64,000 nucleotides of DNA from the NCBI GenBank assembly GCA_934045075.1, contig OW203730.1:5468785-5532784 (forward strand). Direction: 5' to 3'. The notes under the pieces are model-generated. The model worked only from the letters and a program-made list of their open reading frames with translations, did not search any database and was not told the origin of the DNA. Position 1 is the stretch's first letter. Every line of letters begins with the position of its first letter. Positions 11,301 through 21,003 of this stretch are shown piece by piece. Source of the stretch: Yponomeuta sedellus. Its lineage: Eukaryota > Arthropoda > Insecta > Lepidoptera > Yponomeutidae. A program made the translations under genes and the position numbers.

Positions 11301-11483
11301 TGTAGACTTTTAGTCCGGATTTACTTACGGGTGTTGTTATATCGGAAAAGTCCGACCAGGTTTCGCTCCGATTCGCAGAGCTTAATCATGGTGAGCAGAG
11401 ACGGAGCTCGCGTCGTCGGTTGCTTGTCTCACACTCTTCCGATATAACAACACCCGTAAGTAAATCCGGACTAAAAGTCTACA
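11301..11483. mobile_element. MITE with 47-bp perfect terminal inverted repeats
   Basis: 11301-11347 and 11437-11483 are exact reverse complements (ends TGTAGACTTTTAGTCCGGAT). The internal 89 bp include TCCGACCAGGTTTCGCTCCG. A distantly similar segment lies near 23,760-23,930. Non-autonomous; no coding sequence. Confidence 0.75.
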
Positions 11484-11614
11484 AAATGTAGGTAGTACGT
11501 AGGATAATGTACGCGTGTAAAGATAGAAACGCACTCTTGCAAACGCAGGCATTTACCCGCAACCGGTAGTGATCGGACGTTAATTTGCTACAGGACTTCT
11601 AGTATTCATCATCA

Positions 11615-11826
11615 TCAGCCCGGTAAACCCCACTGCTGGTTATAGGCCTCTACATTTCCACGCCAGCCAGCACGTTCTCGCGCTAGTCTCATCCACTGTT
11701 TGCCGGCTACTTTACATAGGTCATCTCGTACCAGCTTTGTTCGGCGTCTGATTTCGACATTCCGGATCCGGTCCAGAAGTGTGATTCCTAGCATAGCTCG
11801 TTCAATTGCTCTCTGTGCGACTTTGA
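11615..11826 (-). pseudogene. RTE-type LINE reverse-transcriptase C-terminal fragment
   Basis: The minus strand has an undisrupted reading of about 70 codons ending in TGA at 11,615. It includes ERAMLGITLLDRIRNVEIRR, the signature just after the RT domain of RTE-clade ORFs, and finishes EAYNQQWGLPG. 5' truncated; no RT catalytic motifs are present. Confidence 0.75.
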
Positions 11827-12109
11827 CTTAGTGCACTGCGTCCTTAGTCAAATTCTAGTACTAGTACAAATAAAACTGAAACCAAGTATAACGATTACTC
11901 ATAGAGTGTAACATAGCGATATACGCATTATGATTACATAATAGCATTGAATTTAAAATTCAATGATGATACTCGTAGCGTGGAAGAATAGAAACGAATA
12001 GAAACCGAACGTAACGTTTATTCACAGAGTGTAAGATAGGTGTGTAGTATACATGTACGAGTATGTAGTATAAGATAGCATACTCGTATACGCGTCTAAA
12101 CTTAGAAAC

Positions 12110-12188
12110 GCAGGCACGGTTAGCCAGAGGTCGCGGGTTCGAGTCCCGGCATGATTGGAATTTTAAGCCTCTAAATAGGTTTTTTAAA
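12110..12188 (+). repeat. SINE-A fragment
   Basis: Right half only: GGTCGCGGGTTCGAGTCCCG and the tail CCTCTAAATAGG. Confidence 0.7.
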
Positions 12189-12464
12189 AACGCAGGCACT
12201 TACACGCAACTGGCAATGAGCGTACATTTTCTACAGGAATTCTATTCTCAGCAGAAATAAAACTTAAACAGAGTGTAACTATCATTCACAGAGTGTAACG
12301 TAAGAAGCCAAGTGTAACGATCATTCACTGAGTATTAACTAACGTAGGAATAAGATTAAAGGATTTCTTTTAAAAAACTGACATCTTGACAGTTGACAGG
12401 CAAGTCAAAACATTTATGACATGATTGTGAAAAGGGACTTCTAAACGGGTACTAGTTTATAGTA

Positions 12465-12765
12465 GAAACTGGCTTTCCCATGGGAATCAGTTCCCGCAGT
12501 AAAACATAGCCTATGTGTTAATCCAGGGTGTCAGCTAAAACCATACCAAATTTTATTAAAATCGCTCCAGCCGTTTAGACATGATGAAGTAACAAACATA
12601 ATCCCCCGCCTTCTCCACGTCACCTGTAGGTTGGCTAGAATAAAGTACTATTTAGTATTAAACCCGCCAATAGTACAATCTTGACAGGTACAATAAAGAA
12701 TTTAATAATAATAATAAACATACAAACTCACAAACTTTCGCCTTTATAACATTAGTGTGAAGTGT
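12465..12765 (+). repeat. family E copy split by a LINE 3' end
   Basis: Family E sequence from CCCATGGGAATCAG to AACAAACATA (about 12,600) resumes at AAACATACAAACTCACAAAC (about 12,717). The insert (about 12,603-12,716) ends in GTACAATAAAGAATTTAATA(AAT)n, a LINE 3'-UTR tail. The repeated AAACATA on each side looks like its target-site duplication. Confidence 0.6.
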
Positions 12766-13368
12766 GATGTGATTTTCGGAGTAAAAATATGCGTAGCCAA
12801 CATACTTATACGTATTTAATGAATCTTATTCAGTTTACAAAGATACTGAATAAGATACAAAGTACAATACGCGACCTTATAGCTAGAAGAAAAGAGAATG
12901 GGCAAAAATGTATGGAGCTTCATCCAAGGAGCTCCACGATTGAAACATGTGCCAAAGTAAAGGCCCATAGTGCTTACTTCAAAGTGCAGAAGGGCATCAA
13001 AATTGGTCCGGGTGATTTTGAGAAAAAATACTTTTTATTTTATCATGAAATGTAAACTAAGTAACCAGGTTAAAGACTGCTGTTCTGCTCCAAAATAGTT
13101 TTGTACAAAATATGGTTTGGTTGTATCTAGCAATACGGTCTAACTACCCAGGGGCCTGTTTCTCCTTTCTCCCAGACAACAGTATAATGGAAAGTTTCCG
13201 GAGGAAAAGAGAGACATTTGCAGTTACTGCATTACAGCGACATACATGTTCTAAAGTTCAATTTAGTTCGCCACGGGTAGCGACATTCAATTGACGTGTT
13301 TCAGTTATTGAGCAAAACGCTGTAAGTATACTATACCTCTTTTTTATCTAGCCGGTACAGCCGTCTGG

Positions 13369-13495
13369 CTCGGGATCGACTAACACCTATACTTTTCGTA
13401 TAGGTGTTAGTCGATCCCGAGATTGGCGAGGGAATCGATGAAAAAGTGAGAGCAAAATCTCTCTTAGGTGACCCTAAGAGAGATTTTGCTCTCAC
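13369..13495. repeat. two adjacent perfect hairpins
   Basis: Hairpin 1: arms 13,369-13,392 and 13,398-13,421 (24/24 bp, 5-nt loop). Hairpin 2: arms 13,446-13,468 and 13,473-13,495 (23/23 bp, 4-nt loop). They are unrelated in sequence and 24 bp apart. Confidence 0.85.
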
Positions 13496-13671
13496 ACTTA
13501 AATGAAACATAACGATTCCTTTCAGTCAATTCAAGCTATTATTATAAATAGCCTGCATTGCGCGCACATCGCAAGCTCTTTGTTTAATCTATCTGCCGAG
13601 CATAGTAGGTACTAGTATAGTACTACTTCCAAAAGTTTGTTAAGCTAGCGACTACTAAAAAACGATCCACA

Positions 13672-13866
13672 CCACCCTTTGTATGTGGTCACTGCTGGGG
13701 CACGGGTCTCTTCCTGAATCGCAGGAAGGTTAGGATGACATGGCTTGACGACTGTCATTACGTGACAGAAGGCACCAACGGCTTAGTGAGCCTTGCGAAG
13801 CACTGAAGCGCTCTAAAAATGCCACTAGTGGTAATCACGGGTACCTGACCGCGCCTGTTGTTGTAT
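13672..13866 (-). repeat. family C SINE with internal deletion
   Basis: Both ends are present, but the central CTCCACCAACCCGG block is missing (junction near 13,733). Confidence 0.7.
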
Positions 13867-14250
13867 GTGTTTTTCTTATTGTCTTAAAGAAATGTTTAAA
13901 AAAATAAGTAGAGCGCGACAGTACTCCACGGAAAAACCTTCATTGCGTCATTGCCCAGATTGTTAATATTCGTTCCTCTTTCTCAGACTCAGCTTACAGA
14001 TAACTGCTTTCATGTAGCCAAGCCACATGTCTTAAGGTTCAATTTAGCCCGCCGCGGGTAGCTACATTCAATTAGACGGGTTCGCCTCCGTGCCGTAATT
14101 CAGGGCTAAATTGCCGCGGGATGATTGCTTAGTGACCTTTTTATTGTGTAACCTCATCGCGGGCACGAGGGAAGCTCCTTTGTCACAGTGATACATGGTA
14201 TATTTCATGTATTTGTAATGCCATGAATCAGTGAAGCTGTGTACAAGAAA

Positions 14251-14716
14251 ACGTAATACAGAGAATAATGTAAAGAGGTTCGAAATTTCACTGATGCCGG
14301 TGAGTCGCCCATTAGCTCAGTTGGAAAGAGCGCTGGCACGGATAACCAGAGGTCGCGGGTTTGAATCCCGGCATGGGTGGAATTTTTAGCCTATAAATAG
14401 GTTTTTAAAATTGTCCTTAGCACGGGTCAGTGCATTAAAAATAAAAATAGTATAATCATGTGGGTACAGCGATATCATTCCGATGTAAAAACCTACTGCA
14501 ACAAAGTAGGTACTCGGGGCTGTAAGTGATGCAATTTACTTCAGCCAGATGTCGCTGCCTGTACGTAATACAGAGAATAGTGTAAAGAGGTTCGAAATTT
14601 CACTGATGCCGGTGAGTCGCCCATTAGCTCAGTTGGAAAGAGCGCTGGCACGGATAACCAGCGGTCGCGGGTTCGAATCATCCCGGCATGGGTGGAAGTT
14701 TTAGCCTCTAAATAGT
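14251..14716 (+). repeat. SINE-A head-to-tail dimer
   Basis: A 5'-truncated copy (14,251-14,450) runs directly, through its ATAAAAATAG tail, into a full-length copy (14,451-14,716) starting TATAATCATGTGGGTACAGC. The pair defines both ends of the roughly 300-bp element. Each unit has a D-arm-like, anticodon-arm-like (CTGGC/GCCAG) and T-arm-like segment. Confidence 0.8.
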
Positions 14717-14799
14717 GTTAAGGCGGCCCCTCGCAGAGTAATTCCCTAGCAAACGTAGTTTGTTTTTTGCAAGCGACATCGGCGATCGCCATTGTCATC

Positions 14800-15127
14800 C
14801 TACTTATATTATAAACGCGAAAGTTTTTAAGTATGGATGGATGTTTGTTACTCTTTCACTTAAAACCTACTGAATGGATTTTAATGAAACTTTACAATAA
14901 TATTACTTATGCATCAGAATAACACATAGGCTACAATTTATGAGGATAGCGTGACTTTTTCAAAATATGGCGAGAAGTGTCAAGCAAGTAGAAATAAATC
15001 TAACATCTGCGAGCTATTCCGGCGTGCGCTGCCAAAACTGCGGTGCCAAAACCATTGTACGCCACGCTAACACAAGCTACCCGAAATACTAATCCTGCGC
15101 AGACGAAGTCGCGGGCACCAGCTAGTC
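14800..15127 (-). repeat. family E copy
   Basis: Minus-strand copy from TATATTATAAACGCGAAAGT to CGCGGGCACCAGCTAG. A related scrap (GACGAAATCGCGGGCACCAG) is at about 57,916. Confidence 0.65.
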
Positions 15128-15270
15128 TAAAATAATCCTTCATGTTATTGTAGCTGTTTGGGCAGAAAGTTTGTGTATTTCCATTTTTATGTACAATAAA
15201 GTGTTCTCTATCTATCTATTTACTTTACAAATTTCTTGAATCAGGTATAGGTAATAATTTTTTGGGATTA

Positions 15271-15480
15271 TCTCACTAATATTATAAAGGCGAAAGTTTG
15301 TGAGTGCGTATGTTTGTTACTTCTTAACGTCTAAACGGCTGGTGCGATTTTAATAAAATTTAGTATGGAGTTAGCTGACACCCTGGATTAACATAAAGGT
15401 TACGTTTTACTACGGGAAAATATCTTATTCCCATGGGAAAATTGATAAATCGCGGGTAACGCCGCGGGGCACAGCTAGTA
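15271..15480 (-). repeat. family E copy
   Basis: Minus-strand copy, well conserved, ending GCCGCGGGGCACAGCTAGTA. Confidence 0.7.
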
Positions 15481-16300
15481 ATTTTATATAGTACAGCTCA
15501 TTTAAAGGCATAGAAAGACTAAAAAGGGGTCCAATAAAAAAACCGTGTTTTTACGCAATAATTTATTGATAAATAACCTATTGATTCAATTATTTCATTT
15601 ACACCTCTCGTATATGTTTTAAAAGTCGTTAGAATATGAAACAATTAGATTATTTCTGTAATAAAACATATATTTAAACTTGGAAAAATAAAACTAGTGG
15701 CGTGAAACTCTCAATCACTTACTAAAAATATTAAAAAAACTAAAGTATAAAAAAATAACAAAGGAATAAACTTAATATTAGAAAGGTGGTTTCATGGATT
15801 TTATACATGCTATTTAAATTTTTATATTACTTTTCATCATTGGCACTAGCTATCTCTATCACATTAGGACCTTGCTGTTGCTGACAAAGTTATCTATAAT
15901 AACAATCATTACATAAATCATTAAAATCATTCATAATTATAATTAGCGATCAAATAATCTTGCTTACGAATTCAGATTGTCTACTGAACTTTTTAAAATT
16001 AGGCTTTAGATCTATGTTTTTACACAGTTATTATTAAGTTTCGAATTAAGGAGAATTGACTTTTAATATTAAGCTTTACGTAAGGACGTTAAGGTAGTAA
16101 TTTGAGAAGCAGCTACTATGTACAGTCAACAAAGCGAATAAGGAAACACGTCACATTATAATAAGTAACATCGGTCCGCAGCGCTCGGACTCTGAGCGTT
16201 AACCAACTTCCGTTCTTGAGTATTTTTATTCAAGGCACTACGCGGTACCTACTAATTAGCTCCACCAATAGAAATATCATAAATTGTTTTATAATACTGT
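15481..16300. other. intergenic, AT-rich, nothing recognised
   Basis: No coding signature; long A/T runs, no repeat family recognised. Confidence 0.5.
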
Positions 16301-16309
16301 GTTGTGTGG

Positions 16310-16548
16310 TATCGGCCTAGAGAATAGCACCAACCCAATTCTTCCCGCGGGTGTCGTAAAAGGCGACTTAGGGACAAACCGGGGGGTGGGCAGCAGCGCC
16401 TCCTGCAGTACAATTCCACCGAACTGCGATTCCCAACCCGCATGCCCAGCGTGGGGATTATGGGCATTACCCCCTATGATAGCACAACGTGGCGCTCTTT
16501 AGGGGAGGGCTATGTCCACCAGTGGACTAGTATAGCCTGACGACGACG
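16310..16548 (-). repeat. interspersed repeat family D
   Basis: Minus-strand copy of the repeat that reads AGGCTATATTAGTCCACTG at one end and GGGTTGGTGCTATTCTCTAG at the other. Other copies: 18,237-18,450, 51,971-52,175, 60,692-60,957; fragment at 62,869-62,915. Confidence 0.7.
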
Positions 16549-16559
16549 ACGTTTTATAA

Positions 16560-16781
16560 TACGAACGGCCTCGGTGGTGCAGCGGTTTGGCACGCTGACT
16601 GTAAAACCGAAGGTCTCGGGTTCGATCCCCGGCCGGGTCAAGCTAGGAAACGAACTTTTCTAGTTTGTCTCAGGTCTTGGATGTTATCTATGTATTTATT
16701 GTATTTAATCTATCGTCGAGTTAGCACCTGTAACATAAGTCATTTACTTGTACTTAGTATAGGGGTAACGAGATCTGTGTA
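16560..16781 (+). repeat. SINE-J, tRNA-derived, full length
   Basis: Head at 16,567-16,640 reads GGCCTCGGTGGTGCAGCGGT with B box GGTTCGATCCC. The body (GTTTGTCTCAGGTCTTGGAT) is shared with the minus-strand copy at 45,105-45,325. Its end abuts a MITE at 16,782. Confidence 0.75.
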
Positions 16782-17038
16782 CAGTCTATTTATTCTTACT
16801 TGTCCAATTTAGTAAACAAGATTCTACTCTCAAACTGTGACTTTTTAGTCCAAAACTGCCATATTTCCATAAATGAAGTAACTTGGAACACTCTTTTAGA
16901 TAACACGCTGCCAATTTTATAAACATAGTTCATGATAGTTCATAAATTTGCGAGAAAATGTCTAGTTTAGGCATCTAATCTCAATTTTAAGGTTAGAATC
17001 TTGTTTACTAAATTGGACAAGTAAGAATAAATAGACTG
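16782..17038. mobile_element. 257-bp TA-flanked MITE (Tc1/mariner-like)
   Basis: Ends are inverted repeats of about 45 bp beginning CAGTCTATTTATTCTTACTT, flanked on both sides by TA (16,780-16,781 and 17,039-17,040). No transposase inside. A copy of identical length is at 52,346-52,602 and a diverged one at about 38,668-38,860. Confidence 0.8.
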
Positions 17039-17106
17039 TAATATGTCCATGAATATTAATTGATTTATTAATTTATAATACGTTTTTTGAAAGGACGTGA
17101 TGATAA

Positions 17107-17315
17107 CAACCCTTGGTGTGTCCCTACAGCTGAGACACGGGTCTCCGCACATCCCACATCGCAGGAAGGTCAAGCCACACTCCATCACGGGGGTCAAGTG
17201 CGGGTTGGTGGAGGATTGTGAGACAGTGGCGGGCCTTACTGTCAGAAGTTATCAAGTCGCCCATAAGGCCTCTGACATGGCTTAACGACTGCCATTTCAT
17301 GACAGCCGGCACCGA
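17107..17315 (-). repeat. family C SINE, truncated
   Basis: Minus-strand copy that stops after the ATGACAGCCGGCACC block. Confidence 0.7.
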
Positions 17316-17971
17316 CGTGAACATTATAAATCTTAACAACTGCTACAGTAATTTTTAGAACCCTGTAGAACCGAGGATCAACAACCTAGCACTTTAATCT
17401 ATTTCCGCTACAACTGGCCGTTTTTGGTAGAACTGCTTTAAAATCTTCTCGATTCTCGAAGATCCTCGGAGATTCTCAGAGATTCTCGGAGCTAGGTCCT
17501 TGTAAAATGTTATAAAGAACTACTATATTTATTAAAATTATGATGTTCACTTTTTGCACAGAAGCGTTATGAAAGAAGATATAATTGTTTTTATTGGTGG
17601 TTCTAATTAGCACCGCATAGCGTCTTTATAACCAAAACGAAATATGCAAAAAGTTTAAAAGCGCTCTAAGGACCAACAGCCTTATTTATAAGAACACGAT
17701 TCCACTAAAAAACTCCTAGGGGATTTTATCTAGTCTGTGGTTATGTTTTTTTTGTAAAATCTCCTACACTATTTAAATCGACGTTGTAAGCATTCGTGTT
17801 TATACAAACAAGGCCGTAAAGGTCTTATTTATTAAAAGTGGATTCCACTAAAACATTATTAAGACGGGGTTGATGCAGCTTTATAAGCGGGAATTTTGCC
17901 ATAACCAGGCCCTCCCTCTTCAGAGAGTTTTGGTAGAATTGACTTTTTGTAAATAAGTACCCATAGATCCA

Positions 17972-18019
17972 CAAGCGAAATTTTCACCCTAGCTAATGCT
18001 AGGGTGAAAATTTCGCTTG
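17972..18019. repeat. perfect short-loop hairpin
   Basis: Arms 17,972-17,993 and 17,998-18,019 are exact inverses (22 bp) around TAAT. Confidence 0.8.
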
Positions 18020-18069
18020 ATGGACCAACGTCCATCATGGTGGGTTTCAAAGTACTACAATCCTTAGTT

Positions 18070-18236
18070 TACTGTGATAATTTAATTTAGGTACATTGCA
18101 AAGTCTATTCACAGTAGACTCAACTCGATTTTTAGTTTTATGAAACTCAGTCTAGGGTTTTTAATGTACATTGCAAAGTCTATTAACCCACAAATTGACA
18201 GTAGACTCAACTCGAATTATTGAATTGTAGCTTTAT
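18070..18236 (+). repeat. tandem duplication of unique DNA
   Basis: GTACATTGCAAAGTCTATT and ACAGTAGACTCAACTCGA occur twice about 85 bp apart (near 18,090 and 18,168). The next segment is interrupted by the family D repeat at 18,237. Confidence 0.6.
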
Positions 18237-18450
18237 GCCGCGGGTGTCGTAAAAGGCGACTATAATACACAAACCGGGGGGTGGGCAGCAGCGCCCCCTG
18301 CAGTACAATTCCACCAAACTGCGATCCCCAACCCGCATGCCCAGCGTGGGGATTATGAGCATTACCCCCCAATGTTGGCACAACCTTGTCCTATGGCGCT
18401 CATCAGGAGAGGGCTATGTCCAGCATGGACTAATATAGCCTGAAGAAGAA
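18237..18450 (-). repeat. interspersed repeat family D
   Basis: Minus-strand copy with CCGCGGGTGTCGTAAAAGGC at its end; inserted in the locally duplicated sequence. Confidence 0.7.
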
Positions 18451-19552
18451 GAAGTTTAATGAAACTTGGTCTAGGATTTCGGGACAGAAAAGTGCGTAGT
18501 TCATTGTTTACTGTGACACTTTATGTATTACTCTTCCCACTCGTAAATCGGCTATGCAATGTATACAGAATATTCATAGCAAACGATGAATTCTAGTTCT
18601 ATGAAATGAAGCCTTGGGAGCCGATTCTCGCCCATGGAAATTGAAAGCGTAGGCGCAAATTATTCAAAGGCTTAGACGTTTGTCGCTTTTTAAAATTAGA
18701 CATTTATTTTCCCATTCCAATTCAATCTAGCATGACGTTTAGAATACAGAATTTGGCTGTCGCTCGACTTTTTATGTAGAATTCAAGTCATAAGAATTAA
18801 GCGTCGTACCTATACGAATTATTTGCTTATGAAGTGAAAATTGGCTCCCTGAACGTTTTCTAAACTATTATTTCTGATAATTGCAGTTAATTTGGGATAC
18901 AATAACGTCAAGAGTAAAGGGCAGAAGGTATCGAGCGCATTTAGAATGCGTATATTTTCTTGCCCACTGTAATTCTTCACTATACTATATGCCTAGATCA
19001 AACTCATACATCTGGGGGTTCTGCATTGTAGACAAAATTGTAAAAAAAAGGTATTCTCTCTTCGAAAAGATGTTTCGCGCAAAGCCGTGCCACTTCTGAC
19101 AGGCTACTGCTCACTGAATAGACATTCCTAAACCACGGAGCTACCGATAGTCTAGAAAGAAGAGTGATTATCATTCACTATGAAAGCGCGCGTGACTATT
19201 TATTAAGAGAGCGAGTTAAAACAACGAAGTCTGTCGTTGGGAATGAGATCGTGGAAAAGAAACGACCGGTCGTTAAGAAGTTGGAAGCCTTTCAGGTGGC
19301 AGAGAGTGTCATCGGAGCACCACTAGCTTTTTGAAAGTGGTAGGCTCCTAAAGTAGTCTCATAGCCTTGCTACGTACAAAGGTCCAACTATGAGGGTAAG
19401 TATGGAAATCTCAGGTCTATGAGATGGTCATGGAAGTGATTATTAATATGGAGAGCTCAAAAAAATAATAAACAACATCCACACATCACATTCACTTGTA
19501 ATGTCCCATCAATGATGATCAATGTCCCATCACAAGATGTTTTAACCAGAGG
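18451..19552. other. intergenic, no supported gene
   Basis: A non-ATG open stretch at about 19,120-19,345 has protein-like composition but no homology I can name and no convincing splice sites. Confidence 0.45.
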
Positions 19553-19851
19553 GCTTAGTGCGAGTTTTTTAACTACTCGATCGCGTTAACGTAAACTCAT
19601 ATTTCTATGGCATCGAGGAAGCGCCACCTAGCGACAAGTATGGAGATTAAAATTGCTGAGTGCGAGTTGTAATGGTTTACGTTGAGAAGTGAACACGTTT
19701 ACCAGCCAAAACACGAATAAACGCGAGTGCGAGTTGTACTGTGACAGCGTTTTGCCAGTTCGAACGGTTAACTTACTCATACTCACTACTCAATGCTCGA
19801 TTAACGCGGTAGTAAAGTTATTCGATTGGATCTGTCAAACTCGCACTAAGC
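19553..19851. mobile_element. MITE family H
   Basis: 299 bp bounded by GCTTAGTGCGAGTTT and its inverse AAACTCGCACTAAGC. A reverse-oriented, one-end-truncated copy is at 47,915-48,190. Confidence 0.7.
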
Positions 19852-20837
19852 ACTCTGGCAAGGACACGTAAACATAAAAAGTAACCAATTAAATGCTGAT
19901 ATCGAAACCACGACATGTTTTAGTAATTAAATGTGCTACCGGTAGACTAACATTGCAGTGGCGCTAAGAATTGCTTTTCTTTTACAATTATGCTACGAAT
20001 AGTGTATGTTCATATACAACTGTAGATATGTACATATGTCCTTAAACAGAATAATGCTCCGTACGTTTCCAGGTGAGACAGGAATCTAGTCCTCCGTTTA
20101 CTAGTAATAGTCTAGGCATAAAAATATTTTCACGCAATATTGAACCGTAATGATATTTCAATACGCGGCTACGCAATTCCAATTGAGTACAGCAATACTT
20201 TGTCTTAGGCTTTATCAAAAATAGAACGATTAGAATGTAATATATATCACAAAATATATCCATAGTTGTAACAATTTCACTTTGTTTTTATAACAATATG
20301 ATAAAAGCAGTTTTGTTTAATTAACCCCCAGGCTTGTCAGTTTACACATGTGGACTAGGATTTCCATGTGTCATTATCAAAATTTCTCATTATTTTCAAG
20401 TAAAAATAGTTTTGCCTTTTTCTATTTTTAATGGCTTTATTTTGTCTAAACATAATGTTGGTTTTGAGAATCTTTCTCCTTTGAAAACCGAAAAGCCAGG
20501 GAGTTAGCATGAGACTGAATAACTAAGTCAGATCAATCACTCGAATAGCTGTAAAACAGACAGATTTTTACGGTTTACTAAGAACTGAAAGTCGCGATTT
20601 TTATTTTAGGACCGCCACAGTAAGTTCTGACTATGGGTTGCTCAATTAATTGAAAAAAAAAGGAACAGGAGAAATTAATCATTCGTAAGAAGGTAAAAAT
20701 TTAGGTAGAATTTTTAAAACATTTGAGTGATTCTCAACAAATTAAAAAAAAACACATCATTAACAATTTTAGTTAAGATCTGGACCACTCTAGCTGAGGT
20801 ACTTCAATATTTATAAAAGAAAAGAGTAAATGTACGT
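19852..20837. other. intergenic, AT-rich, nothing recognised
   Basis: No motif, repeat family or inverted repeat recognised. Confidence 0.5.
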
Positions 20838-21003
20838 CTGTACGTAATACAGATAATATTGTAATAAAGAGGTTCGAAATTTCACTGATGCCGGTGAGTC
20901 GCCCATTAGCTCAGTTTGAAAGAGCTAATGGCACGGATAGCCAGAGGTCGCGGGTTCAAATCCCGGCAGGGGTGGAATTTTTAGCCTCTAAATAGGTTTT
21001 TTA
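20838..21003 (+). repeat. SINE-A copy
   Basis: From TGTACGTAATACAGATAATA to the CTCTAAATAGGTTTT tail, with a slightly altered A box. Confidence 0.75.

Noticed and set aside
12789..13055. 88-codon ORF on plus
   Set aside because: No recognisable domain, no repeat relationship, no splice or promoter context; length is within what chance gives here.
14310..14385. Apparent tRNA genes (perfect A box TAGCTCAGTTGG and B box GGTTCGAATCC) at many loci
   Set aside because: They recur with the same flanks and tails about fourteen times, the T stem is imperfect and the anticodon loop lacks U33; these are SINE-A heads, not tRNA genes.
19120..19345. 68-codon non-ATG open stretch with charged composition
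   Set aside because: No acceptor/donor pair that keeps it open and no known motif; open stretches of this length are expected by chance in 64 kb.
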